Assembly (NCBI GenBank): GCA_947038565.1
Contig: CAMQWP010000005.1
Span: 52,943 to 116,942 of the forward strand
Origin: an uncultured Clostridia bacterium
GTDB lineage: Bacteria > Bacillota > Clostridia > Christensenellales > UBA3700
Length of the DNA stretch: 64,000 nt
Direction of reading: 5' to 3'
Position 1 is the first letter of the stretch; each line of letters begins with the position of its first letter. The translations under genes were made by a program, and so were the position numbers. Under the pieces are notes generated by a model that made no database searches, was not told where the DNA came from, and saw nothing but the letters and a program-made list of their open reading frames with translations. Shown in pieces: positions 1-9,487 of the stretch.

Positions 1-109
1 CTACTTAATGATCAAAGTATAACTTTTGTAAATTTTGACTGATAGATAATGTATAGTTGCTAAATAAATTATATCTATATTTTTAGATAATAATATAAAG
101 GAGAATAAC

Positions 110-1039
110 ATGCTTAAAGCTGAGAATTTAACTATAAAATTTGGAAAGAAAACTGCATTAGATAATGTGAGCTTTGTGCTTTCTAGTCCTGGTATAGTCG
201 GATTAGTTGGTAATAATGGTGCGGGTAAAACTACACTTATAAATACTATCATGGGATACTATAAGCCTACATCAGGACGAATGATGTACAATAAATATAA
301 TACTTTTAATAATGTAGTAAGTAGTAATAGTATAATCATTATTGATGAGAAGTTAGGTCATGACTATATGCTTAGTCTGGAAGGCAATGCTAAAAAGATA
401 GCATCAGTTCGCACCGACTTTCAAATCAATAGGTTTTACGAATATATGGAGATATACGGATTGTCAAAGAAACAATATTATACAAGATTGTCTAAGGGTA
501 TGAAAAATCAATTTAATATTTGTATAGGTCTGGCTTTTGATAAGGAAATATATGTACTTGATGAGCCAGTGTCTGGTCTTGATGAAAGTGCAAGGGATAA
601 ATTCTATGCAATGCTTAATCGTGAGTTTTGTAGAAATCCTAAGACATACATTGTATCTACACATTTATTTGCAGAGATACAAAATATCACTTCTGATGTT
701 ATTATATTACGTGATGGTAAGTGTGTGTATTTTGGTGCGACTGATGATCTTGCGGGTAGATTTATAACAGTAGGCGGTGCAAGTGCATGCGTGGACGGTT
801 TGTGTAGTGGTAGAAATGTGTATAATCGTGAGAGTATTATGAATATCACAAGCATACTGATAGATAATAACCTAAGTAGGCTAGAGAAAAAGTACATCGA
901 AGAAAATGCACTTATCGTGATGCCTAGTACTGCAAATGAAAGCTGTAAGGTGCTTTGTAATAATGATATTGAGATGCCGAAAAAAGCAGAGGAAAAGGAA
1001 AACACTGAACGCGACGACATTATGTCGACAGAAGAGTAG
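110..1039 (+). CDS. ABC transporter ATP-binding protein (YtrB-like)
   Basis: Cytoplasmic ATPase of an ABC transporter, 309 aa. Walker A GNNGAGKTT lies near residue 35, the signature is LSKGMKNQ near 127, Walker B is IYVLDEPVSGLD near 145 and the switch histidine is in STHLF near 185. The first 220 residues are a standard nucleotide-binding domain; the last 90 are a family-variable tail ending in charged residues. The start follows AAGGAG at a good distance. The domain resembles the ATPases of GntR-regulated YtrB-type exporters, but no permease or GntR gene follows: a terminator closes the unit just downstream. Partners may lie before the window start. The substrate cannot be told. Confidence 0.85.
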   Translation: MLKAENLTIKFGKKTALDNVSFVLSSPGIVGLVGNNGAGKTTLINTIMGYYKPTSGRMMYNKYNTFNNVVSSNSIIIIDEKLGHDYMLSLEGNAKKIASVRTDFQINRFYEYMEIYGLSKKQYYTRLSKGMKNQFNICIGLAFDKEIYVLDEPVSGLDESARDKFYAMLNREFCRNPKTYIVSTHLFAEIQNITSDVIILRDGKCVYFGATDDLAGRFITVGGASACVDGLCSGRNVYNRESIMNITSILIDNNLSRLEKKYIEENALIVMPSTANESCKVLCNNDIEMPKKAEEKENTERDDIMSTEE

Positions 1040-1084
1040 ATACCTATAATATTTGCTATATGTTACAATATTAATGATAACTAT

Positions 1085-1122
1085 AAAAAACCAACTATGT
1101 AATGGTAGTTGGTTTTTTTTTC
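1085..1122 (+). terminator. Rho-independent terminator after the ABC ATPase
   Basis: An A-rich left arm with CCAACTA pairs with TAGTTGG and is followed by nine T residues. It separates the ABC gene from the AraC regulator. Confidence 0.85.
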
Positions 1123-1165
1123 TGTCACAATAAACAAATAAAAATCATAAATTTCACTTTTGATA

Positions 1166-1194
1166 TTGTATTAAACAAGGTAATGTGTTAAAAT
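1166..1194 (+). promoter_or_regulatory. Candidate sigma-A promoter of the AraC regulator
   Basis: TTGTAT, 17 bp, then TAAAAT preceded by TGT (extended -10). It lies about 90 bp upstream of the regulator start and just after a terminator. The -35 box is imperfect. Confidence 0.45.
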
Positions 1195-1285
1195 TAAATT
1201 ATATATAATCATTTTTATCTTTACAGTGAATGAGAGTTAAAAGTAATGGTATTGGAATGAAATCTAAAGTGCATTGAGAGGGGTT

Positions 1286-2248
1286 ATGAATAACAAGTTT
1301 TCGAACATAATGGATATCCATGAAATAGAAGATAGTATGGCAGAGGTAGAAGAGGCTAAGCTATATGCAATAATTAATAATCTATTTTCTAATCCAGAAG
1401 AAGTGATATGCTTCATTAAAAACACGTTGCGTGTGAGTCCGAGCGAATACAATTCATTTGAGCGTATGGACTTTTCCGATAAAATGATACCGATCAGAAC
1501 GGAAAGCGAATTTAGGATCAGAAAGCACACAAACACTCAAATACCTTACTTTCACGCGCATGATTTTTATGAGATAATAGCTGTCATAAAAGGTAGATGT
1601 GTTCAGCATATAGGTATGGAGAAGTTAATCGTTATCATGAATAAAGGGGATATATGCATACTGCCACCAAGCGTATCGCATATTCTTGAAAAACCATGTA
1701 AAAGCGACATTGTCTTGAAGATGCATATTCCTAAAAGTATATTTGATAACGCAAGAGGAAAAAGCGAGTTTAATGAATACAGAATGTATAATAATATATC
1801 AAAACAATCGGAGTATTTTGTGTTGAAATTATTATCCGAGTGCGATGAGGCGCAAGTCAATTTTGACACATGCATTATTCATTATTTGGCTTTATTGTTA
1901 ATAGAAATATCTAGGACGAAAGAAGTAAAATTTAATAAAATAATAGCGGATCTAAATAAATATTTGAGTAAAAATATCAAGAGTGCTATGCTGTCACAGT
2001 TTTCAAAGTCAATAGGGTATAGCTCTGTATACGTAGGTAAAGTAATAAAAGAAAATACTGGTAAGAGTTTTACTGACTACTTGACTGATATCAAAATGAG
2101 TACTGTTGTAGAACAATTGATCAATACAAATAATACTATTGACGATATTGCAAGTAGTGTAGGCTATGCTGATGCGTCAGGCTTGCATAAGCAATTTTTA
2201 ATCACCTATGGCATGACTCCTACGGCGTATCGTATTAATTTTAGTTAG
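1286..2248 (+). CDS. AraC-family transcriptional regulator with cupin sensor domain
   Basis: DNA-binding regulator of about 320 aa. The N-terminal half holds a cupin-like sensing fold (HAHDFYEIIAVIKG followed by GDICILPPSVSH), as in AraC regulators that sense sugars. The last 90 residues carry the two helix-turn-helix motifs (LSQFSKSIGYSSVYVGKVIK and IDDIASSVGYADASGLHKQF). The ATG at 1286 was chosen because GAGAGGGG lies just before it; a TTG at 1274 is in frame but would lie within the ribosome binding site. Regulators of this type often control neighbouring sugar-use genes; the broken alpha-galactosidase downstream is a possible former target, which is inference. Confidence 0.85.
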   Translation: MNNKFSNIMDIHEIEDSMAEVEEAKLYAIINNLFSNPEEVICFIKNTLRVSPSEYNSFERMDFSDKMIPIRTESEFRIRKHTNTQIPYFHAHDFYEIIAVIKGRCVQHIGMEKLIVIMNKGDICILPPSVSHILEKPCKSDIVLKMHIPKSIFDNARGKSEFNEYRMYNNISKQSEYFVLKLLSECDEAQVNFDTCIIHYLALLLIEISRTKEVKFNKIIADLNKYLSKNIKSAMLSQFSKSIGYSSVYVGKVIKENTGKSFTDYLTDIKMSTVVEQLINTNNTIDDIASSVGYADASGLHKQFLITYGMTPTAYRINFS

Positions 2249-2335
2249 GTTGCTTAAGGCAATGTAATAGCTGTCTGAATACATTGAATTGCACTGTCTT
2301 TTATGTTATTCTATATGCATAAGGAGATATAAATT

Positions 2336-3343
2336 ATGAAAAACACTACGAAATTTATCGCGACTGACGCACATATTAAGCTAGCATTTACAAGGTCTGG
2401 TATTGGTGATGTTGAGCAAATAAAAGAGTTATCAGGTGGGTGGTTTAATCGAATATATTCAGCATGTTCTTGCATTGATGGTAAAAGTTATGTTATAAAA
2501 TTTGCACCTCAAAAAAACGCACCAGTACTTACTCATGAGCGAAATATCATGAAGTCGGAAGTGGAGTGTTATAGTTTAGTTGCAAATCAAACTGATATTA
2601 AAATACCACAGGTTATATTTTCGGATTTTACTAATACAATTGTGCCGACTGATTATTTTATAATGGAGTTTGTGGACGGCGTGAGGTTAGATAAGGCAAA
2701 ATTATCTAAAGCTGATCGAGATAGCGTTGATGATAAAATGGCATGGATACTATCCGAGTTCCACAAGGTGAAAAGAGATGGATATGGTTATGATAGAGTA
2801 GGGCTTAAAAACGATTTTAAATCGGCACTAACACACATGACAAGCATGCTTATAAAAGATTGCTCTGCACATAATAAAAGCTGTAGAATAGGCGAGAAGT
2901 TATTATCTTATATTGAGATATTTGCTAGTGAACTTGATGACGTGCCTAGCGTATTAGTAAATTTCGATCTAAATAGCCTTAATGCATTCTATAATAAAAA
3001 TGAAAAAGGCGAGATAGATATTGCAGTAATCGACCTTGAACGATTCTATTTTGGTGACCCTATAGGCGACTTTGTAATACAGAATATTTCAAAGCCTATG
3101 AAGGGCAAAAGCATAGTGAGCTTGTATAATAAATATGCTACTGATAAGATTAATTGCGATAAGAATGCGGACATAAGGCTTCAGCTATTATGTGCGTACC
3201 TAAGTGCTATAATGTATACGGAGAGATTTTCTAGGTTTGTAGGGATAGGTAAATACTTCAATCCTGTTTACATTATGGGGACTGTAGCGTATAAGTTTTT
3301 GCAAATACAGTCGCTATCTAGACTGAAGAAATATGCAAAATGA
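2336..3343 (+). CDS. Aminoglycoside phosphotransferase / choline kinase-fold protein
   Basis: Predicted small-molecule kinase, 335 aa. SGGWFNRIY is the glycine-rich loop, YVIKFAP carries the ATP-binding lysine, NFDLNSLNAF is the catalytic loop and VIDLERFYFGDP the metal-binding DxD-type motif. The usual catalytic-loop histidine (HxD) is replaced by asparagine (NFD). The family covers aminoglycoside, choline, homoserine and fructosamine kinases, so the substrate is open. Its last bases overlap the start of the MATE exporter (ATGA), so the two are co-translated and may act together in resistance. A role as choline kinase for the LicC/LicD genes elsewhere in the window is only a speculation. Confidence 0.75.
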   Translation: MKNTTKFIATDAHIKLAFTRSGIGDVEQIKELSGGWFNRIYSACSCIDGKSYVIKFAPQKNAPVLTHERNIMKSEVECYSLVANQTDIKIPQVIFSDFTNTIVPTDYFIMEFVDGVRLDKAKLSKADRDSVDDKMAWILSEFHKVKRDGYGYDRVGLKNDFKSALTHMTSMLIKDCSAHNKSCRIGEKLLSYIEIFASELDDVPSVLVNFDLNSLNAFYNKNEKGEIDIAVIDLERFYFGDPIGDFVIQNISKPMKGKSIVSLYNKYATDKINCDKNADIRLQLLCAYLSAIMYTERFSRFVGIGKYFNPVYIMGTVAYKFLQIQSLSRLKKYAK

Positions 3344-4698
3344 GTACGTTGAATAGTCATGGATCTACAAATACTCGAGATGAGTTGAAATACATTGATC
3401 TGGAGAGTAAGAGTATTCCGAAACTTTTGATAAGCTACTCTATAACTACTTTTATGGGACTTTTTTTAAGTAGTATTTATTCTATAACGGACGCTTTATT
3501 TGTCGGTCACGGTTTAGGCATAGACGCACTAGGTGCAATATCGGCGGTACTCCCGTTCACTATTATTCAAGGTGCAATATCCGCCACTATTGGTGGTGGT
3601 GCATCTGTCATTATATCAAGGCTGATCGGTGCTAAGGATTATAAAAAATCAGGCGAGATTGTAGTTAATAGTACTGTGTTCTTTTGGTTAGTTAGCATAA
3701 TTATAAGTGTAGTCGGATTGGTGTTTATAGATGAATTAGTGATAGTTCTTGGCGTTGCGGATAACCTTTATGATTACGCTAGACGATACTTAATCATCAT
3801 TTTAATAGGCAATGTGTTCTCGACAGGCTTTTCGTCAATTATGCGTGCAGAAGGTAAAATGGTGTATTCGCTTTTTCAATGGATTATACCTATAAGTATC
3901 AATATATGTCTAGATGCGACGTTTGTTTTCGGTATGGGAATGAGTGTGGAGGGCGTAGCTTGGGCGACTGTAATATCACAAGTTTTTGGATTTGTAATGT
4001 CGGCATTCTATTTTATAAGAATATCTAAGTTTGACTATAAGGGTGCGAGGCTTAGCGTTAATAATATTTTAAATATTACCAAAAACGGGTTACCCTCACT
4101 ACTTCAGCAAGCAATCATCAGTGCTACGTTAATAGCACTTAACTGGGTGATGGTGACTGTCGGCGGAAGTAATATGCAGACAGTGTTCGGTATATTAAAT
4201 AAATTATTTATGTTAGGAATAGTGCCTGTTGTGGCGATTACGCAAGCACTCCAGCCTATTGCGGGGTATAATTATGGCGCGGGTAATGGTAGTAGAGTAA
4301 AGGCGGTTTTAAATTGGTCGATATTTATTTCATTGATTATGTCTTTTTTATCGCTAGGAATATATGAGTGCATTCCAAGTTATTTGATAAGAATATTCAC
4401 TGATGATTATCTTGTGATAGAAGAGTGTGTTTATGCTCTCAAAATAATTGCTACTTCTCTGCCGTTATTATTTTTGCCTTCAGTAGTTGGTGCAATTGCA
4501 CAGTCTATAGGAAAAAAGGTGCTTGCTATATTCATGTTTGCCTCAAATTATATATTTGTGCCTCCACTAGCTATACTTATATTCAATCTATGCGGTCAGC
4601 CGTATATGTGGTATTCGTTCGTCATTGCTGGTGCTATAGCGAGCGTTATGTCTATATCGCCTCTAATGCATGTATATAAGGCCTTACGAAGGTGCTAG
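3340..4698 (+). CDS. MATE-family multidrug exporter
   Basis: Integral membrane protein of 452 aa with about twelve hydrophobic segments in two related halves. It has the MATE pattern SITDALFVGHGLG in the first loop, TIGGGASVIISRLIGA after it, and PIAGYNYGAGNGSRV at the start of the second half. MATE proteins export cationic drugs or metabolites with Na+ or H+ entry; this one groups by eye with the NorM/MepA type of Firmicutes. The start codon overlaps the stop of the kinase gene by four bases, which indicates translational coupling. Confidence 0.88.
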   Translation: MSTLNSHGSTNTRDELKYIDLESKSIPKLLISYSITTFMGLFLSSIYSITDALFVGHGLGIDALGAISAVLPFTIIQGAISATIGGGASVIISRLIGAKDYKKSGEIVVNSTVFFWLVSIIISVVGLVFIDELVIVLGVADNLYDYARRYLIIILIGNVFSTGFSSIMRAEGKMVYSLFQWIIPISINICLDATFVFGMGMSVEGVAWATVISQVFGFVMSAFYFIRISKFDYKGARLSVNNILNITKNGLPSLLQQAIISATLIALNWVMVTVGGSNMQTVFGILNKLFMLGIVPVVAITQALQPIAGYNYGAGNGSRVKAVLNWSIFISLIMSFLSLGIYECIPSYLIRIFTDDYLVIEECVYALKIIATSLPLLFLPSVVGAIAQSIGKKVLAIFMFASNYIFVPPLAILIFNLCGQPYMWYSFVIAGAIASVMSISPLMHVYKALRRC

Positions 4699-4848
4699 GT
4701 GTGCTATATTAGGTGTGGATGCATGCTGTGCAGTTTACAAGAGATAACTTATATTACTATTGATTTTATATTAAATACTTTATTGACTTCTGGGCGCATA
4801 TATGATAGTATTAAATATAGTGATTATATAATATTAAGCGAGGGTGTA

Positions 4849-7062
4849 ATGAGAGTAATCAAAAATAATAATAATGTAATATTTCATATAAATACACAAA
4901 ATACAAGTTATGTATTTTGTGCGAATAAAATGAATGATATCCAACAATTGTATTATGGAAATAAGATAAATTATATGGATAGCTATGAAGCGTTTTTTGA
5001 AAAGAGAAATTTGCTTTTAGTGAGTTCGCTTTATAATGACATGGATATGACGTATGCATACGAGGATATGTGTTTTGAGATGTCGTGTCCGTACCGTGGT
5101 GACGGCAAGGATTCGTCAGTTAAGCTCGGTGGACGTAGTGTTGTGTATGACTTTAAATACGCTGAATACGCCGTAAATGAGCCCTGCATGTCGAGGAATA
5201 TTGCACATAGTCACGGAAGCGATGAAAGCCTTGTGATTACACTAATAGATAAAACTTCTAATATAACATTAAAGCTATGGTATTTGGTATATACTGATAG
5301 TGATAGTATTGTTAAATATACAGAATTAATCAATGACTCTGATAGAGAAATACTTATAAATAAATTAGCTAGTAGCCAGCTAGACATGAGAAACAACGAT
5401 TATAAAATCATAACTTTTAATGGTGCGTGGAGTAGGGAGCGATACAAAAGCGAGCAGTCTATAAACTATGGTAAGTATGTTTCTGAGAGCAACTCTGGTA
5501 ACAGCGGTGCGAAACACAATCCTTTTATAATGATAGCGAATGCAAAAGCCGATAATCATACTGGTGACTGCTACGCGTCTAATCTAGTGTACTCGGGCAG
5601 TTATGCAAACAGTATTGAGTTGTCACAGTACGGCGTGGTTAGGCTGATTTGCGGTATCAATGAGAGTAATTTTGCTTGGTATCTTGAGCGGGGTGATGTG
5701 TTTACGTCACCCGAGTGTGTGCTATCTTTTTCAACTAAAGGATATAATGGAATAAGTACAAACATGCACAAATTTACGTGCAACCATGTCATAAATGGTT
5801 ATTGGGCAAACAAGCAAAAACCAGTCCTTGTTAATAGCTGGGAAGCAATGTATTTTGATATTAATGAAGAGAAAATATTGACCTTAGCTGATAGTGCTGT
5901 CGATATCGGAGCAGAGTTATTAGTTATAGACGATGGATGGTTTGGTGGTCGAAATGATGATACATCATCGCTTGGTGACTGGCGTGAGAGTGAGAGTAAG
6001 TTCCCAAAAGGACTTGCGGATTTGTCTGATAAAGTACACGAGAAAGGCTTAATGTTTGGATTGTGGTTTGAGCCTGAAATGGTAAATGAGGATAGCGATT
6101 TATATAGAAATCACCCTGACTGGGTATGGAAAAAAGACGGTATCACTAATATTGTTGGAAGAGGTCAGTATCTGCTAGATTTGACTAATCCAGAGGTGCA
6201 AAAATATCTTGTAGATACATTATCTTCTGCTTTAATCAGATATGATATCGACTATGTTAAGTGGGATTTTAATAGGGAAATAAGTGATATTAGCTCTAGT
6301 CTATATCATGAAAGCGAATTATTACATCGTTATATATTAGCTCTATATACAGTGCAGTCTAGGCTGATTGAAAAATGTCCTAAAGTGCTTTTTGAGTTTT
6401 GTGCTAGCGGAGGTAATCGCTATGATCTAGGCATGATGTGCTATAGTCCAGTCGGCTGGGTGTCTGATAATACTGATGTGTTGTCTAGAAGTCTGATACA
6501 AGAAGGCACGAGTTATGGCTATCCACTAAGTAGTATGAGTAATCACATATGAGCGGTGCCAAATCATCAAACAACTAGGATTTCAAGGCTAGAAGACAGG
6601 TTTAATGTTGCTAGTTTTGGAGTGCTAGGTGTACAGCTTAATCCTGATACGCTAACAGTAGATGAAAAGCAAAAATTGAAAAGTTTTATAGCAAGTTATA
6701 AAAGTGAACGTTGCCTTCTGCAGTATGGAACATTTTATAGGCTTGAAGATGGCTTTAGTGATAATTATTGGAGTTGGATAACTGTAGATAGTGAGAAAAA
6801 CATTGCAAAGTTGATCGTGGGGCTAAAGATATTTAAGCCTGTACAGGGTAGTAAGATAATTAAGCTAAAAGGCTTAGATGATAATAAGAATTATAGAATA
6901 AAATGTGATAGTATCGAGTTTTGCATATATGCAAGCGGAGAGACGTTGCGTAATTATGGCTTAATGTTACCACAAAATTATCAGGGCAATGAGCGACATA
7001 ATAATGCAAGGTATATGGTTGATTTTAGTACTATCGTTTTTGATATCAAAGCCAAAGTATAG
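4849..7062 (+). pseudogene. GH36 alpha-galactosidase interrupted by an in-frame TGA
   Basis: Read from the ATG at 4849 (preceded by GCGAGGG) the frame gives a 737-codon GH36 enzyme, the normal family length, with one TGA at 6550-6552. The nucleophile motif VKWDFNR (Asp near residue 473) and the SDNTD acid/base motif (539-543) lie before the stop. The interruption falls in the conserved SNHI-stop-AVPNHQ stretch, where the family normally has serine, so a single TCA to TGA change explains it. The C-terminal 170 codons stay open. A frame open to 4699 exists but lacks homology before 4849. The fragment before the stop lacks part of the barrel and its C-terminal beta domain, so it is probably inactive. 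Confidence 0.85.
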
Positions 7063-7096
7063 ACATTTATAATAAGTCGAATTAATTTATCTGAAT

Positions 7097-7125
7097 CACT
7101 ATAGCTATTTTGCTGTAGTGTTTTT
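7097..7125 (+). terminator. Terminator after the alpha-galactosidase
   Basis: CACTATAGC pairs with GCTGTAGTG (one wobble pair) around a 6-base loop and is followed by TTTTT. Confidence 0.8.
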
Positions 7126-7233
7126 GCATTATGTATGAATACAAATATAAATTAACAATCGAATACTCAAACAATAATTAAAAAGATAATGTAAATGTTT
7201 GTGTATGTAAATATTGCTAATTGATAATATGTA

Positions 7234-7262
7234 TTGACATTTTACATGGCGAAGAGTATAAT
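7234..7262 (+). promoter_or_regulatory. Consensus sigma-A promoter of the GNAT gene
   Basis: TTGACA, exactly 17 bp, TATAAT: a perfect match. It rules out the upstream TTG as start codon and fixes the acetyltransferase start at 7294. Confidence 0.9.
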
Positions 7263-7293
7263 TAAGAAAATATATATTATAAAGTGGTGTAGT

Positions 7294-7758
7294 ATGGAAG
7301 GAAATAAATTGACAATTAGACGTTTGGAAGTGCACGAATGGAGCACGATAACTCAGCTAAAAGTGACTGAAAAACAGAAGAATTATATAGAATCATCAGC
7401 GGAATGCTTGCATGATGCGGTAACAAATGCTTACAGAATAAAGTGGAATTTTTACGGTATTTATCTTGAAAATGTCCTTGTCGGATTTGCAATGCACGGC
7501 ATTCAAAAGATATTATTCTGGAGTCAAACTTGGCTGGATAGGTTTATGATTGATGAGAAATATCAGGGTAAAGGGTATGGTAAAATGGCTTTAGAACTTG
7601 TAAAAAAGCAACTTCGAGAAGACTACGGACGTACAAAAATATATCTATCTGTACATAAGGAAAACCATCTCGCGATCAAAATGTATGAAAAATCATTGTT
7701 CAAAAAAACTGCATTTAAAGACTCACATGGAGAGGTTGTTATGACCGTGAAACAGTAA
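7294..7758 (+). CDS. GNAT-family N-acetyltransferase
   Basis: Acetyl-CoA dependent acetyltransferase of 154 aa. The acetyl-CoA binding motif A is FMIDEKYQGKGYGKMAL (Q/R-x-x-G-x-G/A type), followed by KIYLSVHKENHLAIKMYEK, the usual beta5-alpha4 end of the fold. By eye it is closest to the PaiA/BltD polyamine or small-amine acetyltransferases of Firmicutes; the acceptor is unknown. The start at 7294 is chosen because the only upstream alternative lies inside a perfect promoter. The ribosome binding site is weak (GTGGTG). It forms a single-gene unit. Confidence 0.85.
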   Translation: MEGNKLTIRRLEVHEWSTITQLKVTEKQKNYIESSAECLHDAVTNAYRIKWNFYGIYLENVLVGFAMHGIQKILFWSQTWLDRFMIDEKYQGKGYGKMALELVKKQLREDYGRTKIYLSVHKENHLAIKMYEKSLFKKTAFKDSHGEVVMTVKQ

Positions 7759-8135
7759 TTAAACATACATAATTTGCTATATTGTATGACGTTTTTTCTA
7801 TATATATGATTTTGTTGCCTTGATTAGATGTAGGTTTTAGGACGGAAAAATCTCGCGATATAATGTAAATTTACTTAGGTATTCAACACGCTTAACAGTT
7901 ATAATCAGTGGATAAAATAGCATTTATAATGTATATTTCTTGCATAATGTTAGGCTTGATTGCAAATATAGTCTCATTTTAGCTCGAAATTTTATAGATT
8001 TTATAGCATTTGAGTATGTGTAAATGAACAGGGTGTATAAATGGTGACAATTTTAGTGAGATTCTTAGGATAATTATGTAGTACTTAATGAGATTATTAT
8101 TTATTTAGAGCTGTTTTGTTATACTATTATAAATT

Positions 8136-8166
8136 ACTTGCTATTGATGGAAAATTAATGTATAAT
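8136..8166 (+). promoter_or_regulatory. Candidate sigma-A promoter upstream of the polysaccharide locus
   Basis: TTGCTA is followed after 17 bp by TATATA, which overlaps a TATAAT at 19 bp spacing. It is the best candidate for the main promoter of the locus but lies about 550 bp upstream of the first intact gene, so any transcript would have a long leader. Confidence 0.4.
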
Positions 8167-8224
8167 ATAGGCTCAATATAATACGTGTACACATACGCAT
8201 TATTAAAGTATAGAGTTAATGATT

Positions 8225-8260
8225 GTGCGTCCTGGTATTGCTGGTTGGGCACAATGTTAG
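8225..8260 (+). pseudogene. Fragment of a priming phosphoglycosyl transferase gene
   Basis: The codons read VRPGIAGWAQC then TAG. They match VRPGLTGWAQI of the intact sugar transferase starting at 8719, and 25 of 30 bases agree with its bases from 9121. No more of the fold survives around it. This is a remnant of a second, diverged copy, pointing to replacement or decay of an earlier first gene of the locus. Confidence 0.6.
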
Positions 8261-8718
8261 GTATCTATAAGACATATTTAAGCAATTGATAATGCTAATA
8301 TAAGACTAGAAAATATAATTTAAACTATTAGCCTATATGAAATTAAACATTTTGCTAGCCGATAGAGTATGTTTTTATTATATACTTAAGTGTAAATATT
8401 GAGGACATTATATAAATACCAGAGAGAAGATTGAGGGGATTTACTTGCTTAATTATTTAATTAGGTGTATAATATAGTTTAACAATAATTTAGACAATGC
8501 GTTTGAGTTGTGATAGTGAAATGTATAAGTTAATCGGCAGACCTTATGCTACGCATTATCTATTGGAAGTGCTGAGATACATTTAGAGTTGATCTTGGTG
8601 TAGGTAGGGGCGATATTGTTTTTTTTGATCTAAATTCGCATTTTAGCGATAGTGGCAATGCTATTGATTATAATGCGTGTGTGTTTGTGATATTACTAGT
8701 TATGGAGGAATTGTTTGA

Positions 8719-9453
8719 ATGTATAAATCATTTTTTAAAAGAATTATAGACTTAATATTATCGTTTTTTGGTATATTGTTTTTATGTCCGATATTGCTTG
8801 TGTTTGCAATTATCATTAAATCAACGTCTAAAGGCCCAGTGCTTTTCAAACAAGTGAGAGTGGGAAAAAAACAGAAACCTTTTACAATATATAAATTTAG
8901 GTCAATGCGTATTGATACGCCTGATATGCCTACTCATTTACTAGAGAATCCCGATTCATATATTACTAAAGTCGGTGCATTTATGAGAAAGACAAGTATA
9001 GATGAATTGCCTCAGTTGCTTAATATTTTTGCAGGTTCTATGGCTGTTATCGGCCCTCGTCCTGCACTATTTGCTCAAGAAGACTTGATCGCCGAGCGTG
9101 ATAAATACGGTGCTAATGATGTGCGTCCAGGTCTTACTGGCTGGGCACAGATTAACGGTCGAGATGAGCTAGCAATTGAAGTCAAGGCGAAATTTGATGG
9201 TGAGTATATCGAAAAGCTTTCTTTTGGTATGGATCTTAAATGCTTTTTTGGAACAATTATGCAAGTATTAAAAGGCGATGGTGTTGTCGAAGGTAAGTCA
9301 AATGATGATGCTCAAGATATAGAAGTTGATGAATGTTTAAAAAATATAGAAATCAACAGTGAATTTAATAATGAAAATTGTGAGAATGATACATGTAATT
9401 ACGAATTGCATGATGACAAACAATCTACAGAAGAACATAATGATGCTATATAA
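8719..9453 (+). CDS. Undecaprenyl-phosphate sugar phosphotransferase (WcaJ/PglC type)
   Basis: Membrane enzyme that starts a surface polysaccharide by moving a sugar phosphate from a nucleotide sugar to undecaprenyl phosphate. Residues 8-32 form the re-entrant membrane helix. Next come FKQVRVGKKQKPFTIYKFRS, the catalytic Asp-Glu dyad in TSIDELPQLLN, then GSMAVIGPRPAL and VRPGLTGWAQINGR. The core ends near residue 195. It is followed by an unusual acidic tail of about 50 residues rich in Asn, Asp and Glu. ATG follows GGAGG. It is the first intact gene of the locus. Confidence 0.9.
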   Translation: MYKSFFKRIIDLILSFFGILFLCPILLVFAIIIKSTSKGPVLFKQVRVGKKQKPFTIYKFRSMRIDTPDMPTHLLENPDSYITKVGAFMRKTSIDELPQLLNIFAGSMAVIGPRPALFAQEDLIAERDKYGANDVRPGLTGWAQINGRDELAIEVKAKFDGEYIEKLSFGMDLKCFFGTIMQVLKGDGVVEGKSNDDAQDIEVDECLKNIEINSEFNNENCENDTCNYELHDDKQSTEEHNDAI

Positions 9454-9487
9454 TTAGCAATATTATAACTGTAATAAGGAGATTAAA

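Larger units (their letters stand above)
7759..8718 (+). other. 960-bp gene-free region before the polysaccharide locus
   Basis: There are no credible genes here. It holds a candidate promoter near 8136-8166 and a degenerate fragment of a phosphoglycosyl transferase at 8225-8260. The stretch looks like decayed earlier coding DNA and may now serve as a long leader of the polysaccharide operon. Confidence 0.6.

Noticed and set aside
604..1020. 138-codon minus-strand frame
   Set aside because: Shadow of the ABC ATPase gene, without translation signals.
4699..4848. Extra 50 codons at the start of the alpha-galactosidase frame
   Set aside because: Family similarity begins at 4849 with a ribosome binding site; the upstream codons are cysteine-rich, unlike the family, and lack a plausible start signal.
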